A stretch of DNA of 64,000 bases from Brevibacillus agri (GTDB lineage: Bacteria > Bacillota > Bacilli > Brevibacillales > Brevibacillaceae): positions 1,727,501 through 1,791,500 of the forward strand of contig NZ_CP026363.1 in the NCBI RefSeq assembly GCF_004117055.1. Reading direction: 5' to 3'. The notes beneath the pieces are model-generated. The model was not told the origin of the DNA. It made no database searches and was given only the letters and a program-made list of their open reading frames with translations. This document shows, piece by piece, positions 35,579-45,203 of this stretch (positions are counted from its first letter, which is position 1; every line of letters begins with the position of its first letter). The position numbers and the translations under genes were made by a program.

Positions 35579-35765
35579 CATCATTTTGGATGGACAGTTT
35601 TACCCGTGGAGCGGGGAAGCGGCAGGCGAGATTGGCAGCATGATGATCGGCCCGGTACATAACTGCCCGAATGGCGTGTCAGAGTTTGGCAGCAGGGCCA
35701 GGTCAAGTCAAGGGATTTCTCTCTGACCTTCAGGAAGGGGCGAGTGTCATAGAAGAGCTCATTTT
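35579..35765 (+). pseudogene. ROK-gene fragment, diverged partial copy
   Basis: About 187 bases repeat the interior of the ROK gene at 36624-36835 (beginning CATCATTTTGGATGGACAG in both) with scattered substitutions and a roughly 31-base deletion. No start, no full reading frame. It is the relic of a tandem duplicate. The neighbouring bases up to 35862 are AT-rich and hold no gene. Confidence 0.85.
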
Positions 35766-35862
35766 AGTAGCTTTATTTTTTACTTTAATTGAAAATACAT
35801 ACACAAAAGTAAAAGTAATAAGCAAACATCCAGAAAATATCTGAAAGACAAGAGCAAATTAT

Positions 35863-35891
35863 TTGACTATTCCGAAGGGTGTAGGTATAAT
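35863..35891 (+). promoter_or_regulatory. Sigma-A promoter of the ROK operon
   Basis: TTGACT (35863-35868) and TATAAT (35886-35891) with 17-base spacing. Confidence 0.88.
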
Positions 35892-35903
35892 TTGCTTATC
35901 TTT

Positions 35904-35922
35904 GTTAGTAAACTTAACTAAC
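35904..35922. promoter_or_regulatory. Palindromic ROK/XylR-type operator
   Basis: GTTAGT-N7-ACTAAC is a perfect inverted repeat starting 12 bases after the -10. The GTTAGT/ACTAAC half-sites resemble the operator of B. subtilis XylR, a ROK repressor. It implies autoregulation and substrate induction of the whole locus. Confidence 0.75.
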
Positions 35923-35946
35923 TGCTGTGGTGGTGATTGTATAGGC

Positions 35947-37131
35947 GTGCGAGCTCCGAGAAAAACAGGCAACAGTAAACTCGTCAAGAAACTGAACAAG
36001 GAAGAAGTTTTACAGCAGGTCATTCAGCACGGTCAGATTTCCCGCGCCGATATTGCCAAGCAGACCATGCTCAGCCGCCCGTGTGTCTCTGCCCTGGTCG
36101 ATGAAATGATCCAGGAAGGACTGCTGCAGGAAGTGGGCATGGGCGATTCCAAAGGCGGCCGCAAGCCGATTTTGCTGGAGTACAACTACCAGGCTTACGC
36201 CATTGCCGGAGCGATCTTCGAAGGCTCGACGCTGGACATGGCGATTGCGGACATGAAGGGGGAGTTTCTCGCCCGGCATCGCAAGCGGCTGGCGCAGCCG
36301 GCGAATGGCGAGACCGTCATTGAGGATTTGGCAGCGGGTCTGGAGCGGCTGCTCGCCGAGAGCGGAATCCCGCGAGAGCGACTGCTCGGGATGGGTGTCG
36401 GCTTGCAGGGGGTTACACAGCGGGGAAGCGGTACGGTCAGCTTTTCGCCGAGCACCGGATGGATGGGGTCGCCGATTTTGCAAACCATCGAGGCGCGTCT
36501 GGGCGTGCCTGTCATTATCGACAACGATGTCAACATGATGACGCTGGGCGAATACGTTCGCGGGGCAGGCGTCGGCCACTCCAACGTCGTCTACATGTAC
36601 GTCGGTACAGGCATCGGTGCGGGCATCATTTTGGATGGACAGTTTTACCGGGGGAGCCGGGAAGCGGCAGGCGAGATCGGCTTCATGATAATCGGCCCGG
36701 TACATAACCGCCCGAATGGCGCGTCAGGGGTGTTCGAGACGCATTATTCCATACCGGGCATTTGGCAGCAGGGCCAGGCCAAGGGATTTCTCTCTGACCT
36801 TCAGGAAGGGTCGAGTGTCATAGAAGAGCTCATTTTCCACGCCAAACAAAACAGCGAAGCCAGGCAGCTTCTTCTGGATGTGTACCGGCATTGGGCGTAC
36901 GGGATGGCGAATATCATCAGCATCTTGAACCCGGAAATTTTGATCCTGAGCGGAGAGATGGTCCACGTCGATGATGAAGGGGTGAAGCAGATTCACGAGT
37001 GGCTGACCGAGTGGGTGCCGGAAGTGCCTTGCCTCGAAAAAGCCAGTCTGGGGGAGAGAGCAGGTCTGATTGGCGCCGTCCACAGTGTCTTGGAAGCGTT
37101 TCCGTTCACACGACTGCTTGACAAAGAGTGA
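35947..37131 (+). CDS. ROK family (XylR/NagC-type) transcriptional repressor
   Basis: A 394-residue ROK regulator: N-terminal winged helix (ISRADIAKQTMLSRPCVSALVDEM) and an ASKHA sugar-kinase-like domain with IDNDVNMMTLGEY and YVGTGIGAGIILDGQF. The zinc motif of most ROK proteins (C-x-C-G-x2-G-C) is replaced by HNRPNGASGVFE, so metal-supported sugar binding may be altered. The GTG at 35947 is taken as start because the frame upstream crosses the promoter. It heads the locus of ABC importer, PIG-L, lyase and kinase genes. Confidence 0.88.
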   Translation: MRAPRKTGNSKLVKKLNKEEVLQQVIQHGQISRADIAKQTMLSRPCVSALVDEMIQEGLLQEVGMGDSKGGRKPILLEYNYQAYAIAGAIFEGSTLDMAIADMKGEFLARHRKRLAQPANGETVIEDLAAGLERLLAESGIPRERLLGMGVGLQGVTQRGSGTVSFSPSTGWMGSPILQTIEARLGVPVIIDNDVNMMTLGEYVRGAGVGHSNVVYMYVGTGIGAGIILDGQFYRGSREAAGEIGFMIIGPVHNRPNGASGVFETHYSIPGIWQQGQAKGFLSDLQEGSSVIEELIFHAKQNSEARQLLLDVYRHWAYGMANIISILNPEILILSGEMVHVDDEGVKQIHEWLTEWVPEVPCLEKASLGERAGLIGAVHSVLEAFPFTRLLDKE

Positions 37132-37154
37132 GAAAACAAAAGGGGGAGTCAGTT

Positions 37155-38285
37155 TTGAAAAAGGTCAATCACAAGCTGAAAACTTGGATGAAAGGTGTAT
37201 TCGTCAGCTCCTTGGCGCTGACGGTGGCCGCGTGCTCAGGTGGAGGACAGGAAGCAAAGCCTGCCGACAACGGCGCAGGCGGCCAAGCGGGCACACAGCC
37301 AGCGGCCGAAACGCCGGCTCCATCCGGCGAGCCGCAAAAGCTGGTCATTTACACCGGACGGGATAAAAACATTTTCGAAATCGTGTTGCCGAAGTTCAAG
37401 GAAAAGTACCCGAACATCGAAGTGGAGACGCTGGAGATGGGCGCGCAGCAAATTTTGGAGCGCGTTCGCGCCGAAAAAGCCAATCCGCAAGCAGACTTCT
37501 GGTGGGGCGGCACGCAATCCGCTCTGAGCACGGCCGCTGACGAAGGATTGCTTGCGCCGTACAAGCCGACGTTTGCCGACAAGATTCCGGACTTGTACAA
37601 AGACCCGCAAGATCGCTGGTACGGCGAGATGCTGCTGCCAGAGGTCATCATGTACAACTCGCAGGCGCTCAAGCCAGAGGAAGCGCCCCAAGATTGGGAT
37701 GAGCTGCTCGATCCGAAGTTCAAGGACAAAATCGTCATCCGCAACGTCCTGCCGTCCGGCACGATGCGCACGATCTACTCCGCGATGATCTACCGCCAAG
37801 GCCCAGACACGCCGGAAAAAGGCTACGACTGGCTGCTGAAGCTGGACGCCAACACAAAAGAGTACACGCAAGACCCGACAAACCTCTACCTGAAGCTTGA
37901 CCGTCAAGAGGGCGTCATCTCCTTGTGGAACTTGCAAGACGTCCTGATTCAGAGCAAAAAGAACAACCATCCGTACGACTTCATCTATCCGAAGAGCGGA
38001 GCACCGATTCTCGTAGACGGAATCGCGCTTGTCAAAGGCGCGAAAAACCTGGATGCAGCGAAAAACTTTATGGAATTTTTGATGAGTCCTGAGATTGCTT
38101 CCCAGTTGGCGAAGGAGCGCTTCCAGTTCCCTGCCCGCACTGATATCAGCAAGGACGATCTGCCAGACTTCATGAAAAACCTGGAGCTGAAGCCGCTGGA
38201 GCTCGATTGGGGCGTCATGGCCGCCAAAGAGAAAGAGTGGATGCAGCACTGGGACGAAAACATCAAGGGCAAAGGCAAGAAGTAA
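37155..38285 (+). CDS. ABC transporter substrate-binding lipoprotein (Fbp/2-AEP-type)
   Basis: A 376-residue extracellular solute-binding protein with a lipoprotein signal (LALTVAAC, Cys27) and a linker rich in A, G and P. The mature part (QKLVIYTGRDKNIFEIVLPKF; ADFWWGGTQSAL) belongs to the FbpA-like class used for ferric iron, thiamine, phosphonates or small organic solutes. The start is TTG after GGGGGAG. With an amino-sugar gene set downstream, an organic ligand is more likely than iron (inference). Confidence 0.88.
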   Translation: MKKVNHKLKTWMKGVFVSSLALTVAACSGGGQEAKPADNGAGGQAGTQPAAETPAPSGEPQKLVIYTGRDKNIFEIVLPKFKEKYPNIEVETLEMGAQQILERVRAEKANPQADFWWGGTQSALSTAADEGLLAPYKPTFADKIPDLYKDPQDRWYGEMLLPEVIMYNSQALKPEEAPQDWDELLDPKFKDKIVIRNVLPSGTMRTIYSAMIYRQGPDTPEKGYDWLLKLDANTKEYTQDPTNLYLKLDRQEGVISLWNLQDVLIQSKKNNHPYDFIYPKSGAPILVDGIALVKGAKNLDAAKNFMEFLMSPEIASQLAKERFQFPARTDISKDDLPDFMKNLELKPLELDWGVMAAKEKEWMQHWDENIKGKGKK

Positions 38286-38379
38286 GCGGCAGTCGGCTAG
38301 ACGGGAAGGAGCGTTCCTTTCCGTCTAGCTGCTTATGCCAAGCAAGAATGATTTGCCACGAAGGAGGAAACAAAACCGG

Positions 38380-39456
38380 ATGAGCAGCGTAACACTCGAT
38401 CACGTCCACAAAAGGTTTGGCAATGCAAAAGGAGTAGAAGACGTCCACATTCACATCGAGTCAGGTGAATTTTTTACGTTCCTCGGTCCGAGTGGTTGCG
38501 GCAAAACGACGACCTTGCGGATGATTGCCGGCTTTTACTACCCGACAGAAGGACAAATTCGCTTCGGGTCCCAGGAGGTTACGTCCGTTCCTCCGCACAA
38601 GCGCAACACAGGCATGGTTTTTCAAAACTATGCGCTGTTCCCGCACATGACCGTGTTCGAAAATATCGCGTTCGGCTTGCAGGTAAGATCCGTCAGCAAG
38701 ACAGAGACAAAGGAGCGCGTAGAGCGAATCATGAAGCTCGTTCGACTGGAGGGCTACGGCGAGCGGCGCATCGACCAGCTTTCCGGCGGACAGCAGCAAC
38801 GGGTGGCACTGGCGCGGGCGCTGGTCATCGAGCCGCAGATTCTGCTGTTGGATGAGCCGCTGTCCAATCTGGATGCCAAGCTGAGGGAAGAGACGCGCTT
38901 TGAGATCAAACGGCTTCAGTTGGAACTGGGAATTACGACGATCTACGTCACGCACGACCAGGCCGAAGCGATGTCGATGTCCGACCGGATCATGGTCATG
39001 CAAGGCGGGGAAGTGCAGCAAGTCGGCACTCCGCACGAAATCTACCACCGCCCTGTGAACCGCTTTGTCGCTTCGTTTATCGGGGAGACGAATCTGTGGG
39101 AAGGAACCGTGGTCGGCCTCGACCAGGAGGAAGTGCACGTGCGAATTTCCTCGGGCCAAGTGCTCAGCGGGCTTGTAAAAAATGCTTCGCCGCGCGCCAA
39201 GCTGGCTGTCGGGGAGCAGGTCACGCTATCCATCCGCCCCGAATCGGTTCAGGAGAGCAGCGAGCGGGAAGGGACGAACATCGTCGCAGGCACTGTCGTC
39301 CTGTCTGAGTTTACCGGGGCGTGCGTCAATTACGTCACGGCAGTCGGGCAGGAGCAGTTGCGCAGCATGTCCATCAACCTGGGACGCCCCATCAAGCAGC
39401 GCGGCGATACCATCGGACTGCACATACCGAAGGAGAGCATCTACTTCGCGGGATAA
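38380..39456 (+). CDS. ABC transporter ATP-binding protein (PotA/FbpC-type)
   Basis: A 358-residue ATPase: Walker [12 protein letters not shown]-loop [12 protein letters not shown], signature [15 protein letters not shown], Walker [14 protein letters not shown], and a C-terminal TOBE-like domain (about 240-358). AAGGAGG stands ten bases before the ATG at 38380. It drives the importer with the permease that follows 14 bases later. Confidence 0.92.
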   Translation: MSSVTLDHVHKRFGNAKGVEDVHIHIESGEFFTFLGPSGCGKTTTLRMIAGFYYPTEGQIRFGSQEVTSVPPHKRNTGMVFQNYALFPHMTVFENIAFGLQVRSVSKTETKERVERIMKLVRLEGYGERRIDQLSGGQQQRVALARALVIEPQILLLDEPLSNLDAKLREETRFEIKRLQLELGITTIYVTHDQAEAMSMSDRIMVMQGGEVQQVGTPHEIYHRPVNRFVASFIGETNLWEGTVVGLDQEEVHVRISSGQVLSGLVKNASPRAKLAVGEQVTLSIRPESVQESSEREGTNIVAGTVVLSEFTGACVNYVTAVGQEQLRSMSINLGRPIKQRGDTIGLHIPKESIYFAG

Positions 39457-39470
39457 GGGGGAAAAAGCTT

Positions 39471-41198
39471 TTGAGAGCACAATTGCAGCAAGCGCCGGCA
39501 TCGGTCAGACGAAAGTCGATCACCGCTTCACCCGCCTTCGTCTATGTGCTGGTCTCGCCACTCTTTTTGATTTTGCTGGCTTATGTCATCTATCCGTTGT
39601 TTGAAACGTTCGTCGCCAGCATCCATGTCGACGAGCAGATTACGTGGAAAAACTACACGCGCTTCTTCAGCCTGGAGCATACCGCCAATCTGGAGGCGCT
39701 GTGGACGAGTGTGTACATCTCCGTGCTCAGCGTCATCACTTGCGGAATCGTCGGCGTGACGATGGCGTTTTTGCTGGAGCGCTACGAGTTTCCAGGGCGA
39801 AAAATTCTTTCGGTGCTGGCGCTCGTCCCGATGGCTTTGCCCCCGTTGATCGGCGTTCTGTCTTTTACTTTTTTGTACGGCGAGAGCGGCATCTTCCCGC
39901 GCGCGATCAAGGAGCTGTTCGGGCTGGCCCAGGTGCCGTTTTCGCTCAAAGGCATCTGGGGCGTCGTCGTCGTTCATACGTTCACGATGTACACGTACTT
40001 TTTCATGACCGCGACCGCCGCGATCAAAGGGCTTGACCCGTCTTTGGAGGAAGCGGCCGCGAGTCTGGGCGCCAACCGCTTTACCGTATGGCGCCGCATC
40101 ATTTTGCCGATGCTCACGCCGGCGATGGTTGCCTCTTCGCTACTCGTGTTCATGATTTCCATGGCTTCGTACACCGCACCGCTCATCTTCGGCATCGACC
40201 GGACGATGACGATGCAAATCTATTTGTCCCGCACCAATGGCGACCTCGACATGGCTGCGGCGCAGTCGACGATTTTGTCGATCGTCTCGATCGCGTTTCT
40301 GTTAATCATGCGCTGGTATCAGGGCGCGCGCAACTATCAAAACTTGAGCAAAGGCGTCAGCGTGCACCGGACGGAAATCAAGAGCAAAGCCGGGCGTTAC
40401 GCCACGATTGTGCTGTCCTTCATCGGCACGGTCATTTTGATGCTGCCGATTCTCGTGCTGGTGCTCATCTCCTTTTCGGTGGATGGAACCTGGACGGTGC
40501 AAATATTGCCTCCGCAGTACACGCTGGAGCATTACGTAGACTTGTTTACCGACAGCAAGACGTGGCGTCCGATTGTCAACAGCTTGCAGTTGTCGGCGAT
40601 TGCGTCGATCGGGATTGTCCTGTTCGGCGTGGCGGCGGCTTACGCCATGGTGCGCCTGAAGTTCCGCGGAAAGACGCTGCTGGATGTGCTGATTATGCTG
40701 CCGTGGGCTTTGCCGGGCACAGTTGTCGCGGTGAACCTGATCGCGGCGTTCAGCGAGCCGACCGTGTTCAGCTTTGGGCAAGTTTTGATCGGAACATTCT
40801 GGATTATTCCGCTCGCTTATTTTGTCCGCCACCTGCCGCTCGTCTTCCGGTCCACCTCGGCGACCTTGATGCAGATGGACCCGTCCGTCGAGGAAGCGGC
40901 GCGCAACCTGGGCGCATCGTGGTGGTACAGCTTCAGGCGGGTCGTGTTTCCGATGGCGTTGGGCGGAATCCTCGCCGGAACGCTGCTGGCGTTCGTGCAG
41001 TGTATCGGGGAATTTGTCGCCTCGATCCTGATCTTTACCCCGCGGACGACGCCGCTATCCGTCGCCATTTTCCAGCGCATGTACAGCTTCGAATTCGGCA
41101 CTGCCTGCGCCTATGGCGTTTTGCAAATCGTCGTCATCATCCTCGTGCTGTTCATCTCTAGCAAGCTGACCAAAGACAAGGCCGGTACAGCGATCTAG
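39471..41198 (+). CDS. ABC transporter permease, fused two-domain (FbpB-type)
   Basis: A 575-residue permease with about 12 membrane helices, made of two BPD_transp_1 units in one chain. Each has an EAA loop (EEAAASLGANRFTVWRRI and EEAARNLGASWWYSFRRV). The start is TTG with AAGGGGG nine bases upstream. Fused permeases are usual in Fbp-like importers. Together with the two genes before it, it forms a complete importer. Confidence 0.92.
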   Translation: MRAQLQQAPASVRRKSITASPAFVYVLVSPLFLILLAYVIYPLFETFVASIHVDEQITWKNYTRFFSLEHTANLEALWTSVYISVLSVITCGIVGVTMAFLLERYEFPGRKILSVLALVPMALPPLIGVLSFTFLYGESGIFPRAIKELFGLAQVPFSLKGIWGVVVVHTFTMYTYFFMTATAAIKGLDPSLEEAAASLGANRFTVWRRIILPMLTPAMVASSLLVFMISMASYTAPLIFGIDRTMTMQIYLSRTNGDLDMAAAQSTILSIVSIAFLLIMRWYQGARNYQNLSKGVSVHRTEIKSKAGRYATIVLSFIGTVILMLPILVLVLISFSVDGTWTVQILPPQYTLEHYVDLFTDSKTWRPIVNSLQLSAIASIGIVLFGVAAAYAMVRLKFRGKTLLDVLIMLPWALPGTVVAVNLIAAFSEPTVFSFGQVLIGTFWIIPLAYFVRHLPLVFRSTSATLMQMDPSVEEAARNLGASWWYSFRRVVFPMALGGILAGTLLAFVQCIGEFVASILIFTPRTTPLSVAIFQRMYSFEFGTACAYGVLQIVVIILVLFISSKLTKDKAGTAI

Positions 41199-41280
41199 CG
41201 AAAAGCGCTGTGCGCAAACGGCTTTTGTGGCAAGTCTCGTGGCATCACACTCTACCTGGCGAAAAAGGAGGCGCTTCACG

Positions 41281-42324
41281 TGGAGTGCAGCGAATCAAGG
41301 CCCGACCTACAATTACCGTGCTCCCGCCGTATTCCTTGACGCTGACTCTTTCAGCCGTCGTGCGCAACACGCTGCATACGGAGCAGCCTATTCCGGTAAA
41401 AGTAACATTGAAGCAGTATCGGCCAGGTAGCACGACGGCAAAAGTCTCGCTTGTCGTACCGGAAGGCTGGACGGCAGAACCGGAGTGTATCGACGTGCCG
41501 TTTGCTTTTCGCGGCGAAACGAGGACGATTGCGTTTACGGTGCAGACGGGACCACAGGTCGAAAACGGCAAGTACGAAGTTTTCGCGCAAGTAACCCGGC
41601 CGGACGGCGCGGCAGAGAGTGCCCGGGACGTCCAGGTGATCGAGTATCCGCATGTCGGCCGGACGTATTTTATTCGCCCGACGAAGCTTACCGTCCAGGC
41701 TTTCGACTTGGCGATCCCCGAAAATCGGCGGATTGGCTACGTCGCAAGCGGCTTTGACAGCATGGACAAATATTTGCGCGCAGTCGGCGTGCATTGTCTC
41801 AACCTCGACGCAGACGAGATCCAGTCGGGCGATTTGTCCCGCTACGACACGATTGTGCTCGGCATTCGCGCTTACGGCTTCCGCAGGGAGCTGATCGAGA
41901 ACAATCATCGTCTCTTGCAATATGTAGAAAACGGCGGCAATCTCGTCGTGCAGTACCACAAGCCCGAGGACAAGTGGAAGCCCAGCCTCGCGCCGTACCC
42001 GATCTTCATCGGCGAATCGCTGATCGACTGGCGGGTCACCAATGAACAGTCAGACGTCCGCATGCTCGCGCCCGAACACCCGATGTTTTGCGAGCCGAAT
42101 CGGATCACCCAGGCAGACTGGGACGGCTGGGTGCATACAATCCTTCGCGCTGGGGCAGCGAATACACGGAGCTGATCGCCACCAGCGATCCGGGCGAGCC
42201 GGAGTTTCGCGGCATTTTTTTGACCGCCCGCTATGGTAAAGGCATCTACACCTACAGCTCTCTCGCCTGGTTCCGCGAGATTCTGCAGCTTGTGCCAGGG
42301 GCGTTCCGCCTGTTCGCAACATGA
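41281..42324 (+). pseudogene. Truncated, frameshifted copy of the secreted PIG-L protein gene
   Basis: The sequence repeats the last 350 codons of the gene at 42476: a NEW3-like domain (VLPPYSLTLTLSAVV; IPVKVTLKQYRPG) and the flavodoxin/GATase-like end (IGYVASGFDSMDKYLRA; GGNLVVQYHKPEDKWKP). The catalytic PIG-L half is missing. A ribosome site and GTG at 41281 survive but lead into another frame. A frameshift near 42135 separates DWDGWV from SRWGSEYTELIA. It is a tandem duplicate inactivated by a 5' deletion. Confidence 0.85.
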
Positions 42325-42475
42325 TTAGCCAGAAGCAGTAAGCCCAAAAGGCCATTCGTCTGAACAGCTCCAATCTATCGTGGGTCGATCCATGGCAGCA
42401 GCAACGAAGCACTCGCGTACAGACCGCCATGATTGATATAGACATCAATCGTAAAAGGGAATGGAGGAGAGTTCA

Positions 42476-45007
42476 TTGAGGAAGGGGAAACTTGCCAAGC
42501 TTTACACGATTGCGGCCGCGGCCGCGCTTGCCACCAGTCTGGTCATCCCGCTGGCGCCGCAGACTGCGCACGCCGATCGGGGAGTCGTCGACCTGTGGAA
42601 AGCGATCAAGCCGCTCACCACGATTGCCAGCGCGATGAATACCGGAGCCCATCCGGACGACGAGCACAGTGCCATGCTCGCCTATTTGTCGCTCGGCAAA
42701 GGGGTAGACACATCCAGTGTCATCGCCAACCGTGGTGAAGGAGGACAAAACGAGATTGGCAGCGAGCTGGGCAACGCGCTGGGGATCATTCGTACCCGCG
42801 AATTGCAGGAAGCTTCCAAAATCACGAACATCCATCTGGAGAACCTCAGCGAGAAGATTGACGACCCCATTTTCGACTTCGGCTTTTCCAAAAGCCCTGA
42901 CGAAACGTTGGAAAAGTGGGGCGAGGATGTCGCTTACGAAAGGCTGATCCGCAAAATCCGCACCCTGAGACCCGATGTCGTGATTCCCGCATTTTTGAAC
43001 GAACCTTCGACTCACGGCCATCATCGCGCGATTAACGTCATTACCGTTCGGGCATTCAAGGATGCCGCAGATCCAAACGTTTTCCCCGAGCAGTTGAAAG
43101 AAGGTCTGTCCCCGTGGCAGGTGAAAAAGCTGTATGTGCCCGCCCAGGAAAAAGACTACTCCGTGAGTGTCCCTGTCGGAGCCTACGACGAGATTTACGG
43201 CGCTTCCTACGTACAACTGGGCGAAGAGTCCCGCTTCATGCACAAGAGCCAGGGCATGGGCCGCCACTATGACGAAGGGCCGAGCTTCAGCTACTACAAG
43301 CTGGATCAGTCCATCGTCGAGACGAAGGCCAAGGAAGCCGACTTTTTCGCAGGCATCGCCTACACCTTCGACGATTTGGCCAAAGAAACGGCCAGTCAGT
43401 CCGGCGGCGAAAAAGTCGCCAATGAATTGAAAAAGCTGCAAACAGACGCAGAAGAAGTCATTGCCGCCTACCCGAGCTTTGCCGCGGTAGCCAAGGAAGC
43501 GCACGAAATGCTCGCTGACGTGCAAAAAGCGCTGCGCGATGTCGAGTCGTCCTCGCTTCCCGCCGCTGCCAAAACGGATTTGCTCCACCGTCTGGGCGTA
43601 AAGCAGGCGCAACTGAACAAGGCGAGTGCAGAAGCGCTCTCGCTCGTGACAAAAGTGAAGCCGGAGACGAATGAGCTGGTCGCAGGCCAAACGACAAAAG
43701 TCACAGTGAGCGCGTACAACGGCGGCCAGGCCAAGGTGAACAACGTGAAGTTGGCGCTGAACGTACCGAAAGGCTGGCAGGCGAGGGCGCTTTCCGCCAC
43801 CAGCTTCCCGTCGCTCGGCTACAACCAGACGGTGAAAACGACCTATGAAGTAACGGTGCCTGGCCATGCGGAGTTGTTCCAGCCGTACGCAGCTCCGGCC
43901 ATCACGGCGGATGTCAGCTACAGCTTTGCAGGCTCGACAGCAAACAGCCATGTGCTGCCAGCCGATGCGGTCGCGGTGCTCCCGGCATTCGCCATGACGC
44001 TCGATCCGAACGCAACCGTGCTGAACACGCTGAAGCCGCAAGATCCGATTCCGGTGAAAGTGACAGTGAAAAACTACAATCCGGGTGCGGCCCAGACGAG
44101 CATTTCGCTGGAAGCGCCAGAGGGGTGGAGCGTTGAGCCGAAAGCGGCGCCGCTCGCCTTTGACGCCAAAGGAGAAACGAAGTCGGTAGCCTTTACAATC
44201 AAAGCGTCCGCTTCCGTCAAGCCGGCTCCTTACACGATTACGGCGGTGGCGGCAGGCGGCGGCAAAGAAAGCCGTCACGGGGCGCAAGTCATCCGTTACC
44301 CGCACATCGGCACGACGTATTTCGTACAGCCAGCGACACTCAACGTTCAGGCGTTTGACCTGAAAGTTCCAGCGGGACTCAAGGTCGGGTATGTTTCCAG
44401 CGGCTTTGACAACATCGATCAGTATTTGTCCCAGTTGGGCGTCGATGTGACGAACCTGACGGCCAAAGACATCGAATCCGGCGACCTCGGCCAGTACGAC
44501 ACGATTGTGCTGGGCATCCGCGCCTACGGCTTCCGGCCAGAGCTGATTCCGAGCAACGCCCGTTTGCTGAAATACGTGGAAAACGGCGGCAACCTCGTCG
44601 TGCAATACCACAAGCCGGAAGACAAGTGGAAGCCGGAGCTGGCGCCGTATCCGATCAAGATCGGCACGCCGCTGATCCAGTGGCGCGTCACGGACGAAAA
44701 TTCGCCGGTGACGATGCTCGCACCGGATCACGCCTTGTTCAACACGCCGAATAAAATAACCGAAGAAGACTGGAACAACTGGATTCAGGACCGCTCGGCC
44801 TACAACCCGTCCGAGTGGGGCAAGGAATACACCGAGCTGATCGCAAACGGCGATCCGGGAGAAAAAGAGTTTACGGGCACATTCCTCACCGCCAAGTACG
44901 GAAAAGGAACGTACACGTACAGCTCGCTGGTCTGGTACCGCGAAATTCCTTCGCTCGTGCCGGGAGCGATCCGCATGTTCGTCAACATGGTCAGCTTGCA
45001 GCAGTAG
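42476..45007 (+). CDS. Secreted PIG-L/LmbE deacetylase with NEW3 domains
   Basis: A roughly 843-residue exported protein: signal peptide (YTIAAAAALATSLVIPLAPQ, cleavage near AHA), a PIG-L zinc deacetylase domain (GAHPDDEHSAML with the HPDD metal motif; STHGHHRA supplying a later His), two NPCBM-associated NEW3 beta domains (about 415-490 and 520-580) and a C-terminal ThuA/GATase-like domain (KVGYVSSGFDNIDQYL onward). It should remove N-acyl groups from an amino sugar or glycoconjugate outside the cell. TTG 42476 with GGAGGAG upstream gives the better signal peptide than ATG 42461. It lies in the ROK locus. Confidence 0.87.
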   Translation: MRKGKLAKLYTIAAAAALATSLVIPLAPQTAHADRGVVDLWKAIKPLTTIASAMNTGAHPDDEHSAMLAYLSLGKGVDTSSVIANRGEGGQNEIGSELGNALGIIRTRELQEASKITNIHLENLSEKIDDPIFDFGFSKSPDETLEKWGEDVAYERLIRKIRTLRPDVVIPAFLNEPSTHGHHRAINVITVRAFKDAADPNVFPEQLKEGLSPWQVKKLYVPAQEKDYSVSVPVGAYDEIYGASYVQLGEESRFMHKSQGMGRHYDEGPSFSYYKLDQSIVETKAKEADFFAGIAYTFDDLAKETASQSGGEKVANELKKLQTDAEEVIAAYPSFAAVAKEAHEMLADVQKALRDVESSSLPAAAKTDLLHRLGVKQAQLNKASAEALSLVTKVKPETNELVAGQTTKVTVSAYNGGQAKVNNVKLALNVPKGWQARALSATSFPSLGYNQTVKTTYEVTVPGHAELFQPYAAPAITADVSYSFAGSTANSHVLPADAVAVLPAFAMTLDPNATVLNTLKPQDPIPVKVTVKNYNPGAAQTSISLEAPEGWSVEPKAAPLAFDAKGETKSVAFTIKASASVKPAPYTITAVAAGGGKESRHGAQVIRYPHIGTTYFVQPATLNVQAFDLKVPAGLKVGYVSSGFDNIDQYLSQLGVDVTNLTAKDIESGDLGQYDTIVLGIRAYGFRPELIPSNARLLKYVENGGNLVVQYHKPEDKWKPELAPYPIKIGTPLIQWRVTDENSPVTMLAPDHALFNTPNKITEEDWNNWIQDRSAYNPSEWGKEYTELIANGDPGEKEFTGTFLTAKYGKGTYTYSSLVWYREIPSLVPGAIRMFVNMVSLQQ

Positions 45008-45203
45008 CTGCGCGCCGCTTTGCCAAAATAATAGCGCTTTGCCTGGGAAGAGCGAGACGACCGGGAGCGGTCGTCTCCTAGGCCCGAGGTGAAAAATGGG
45101 CTCTGCCGAGGGCGAGAGGCACACGAAATCAAGCAGAGAGACACGAATCCGTCGCAGAAAAATGAGTAGCTGAACAATCGGCAGGGAAGGAGATGCGAGT
45201 AGG

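Noticed and set aside
42473-45124. 883-codon open frame on the minus strand
   Set aside because: It is the shadow of the secreted PIG-L gene on the other strand. Its product has no domain features, and the GC-biased third positions of the real gene keep stop codons out.
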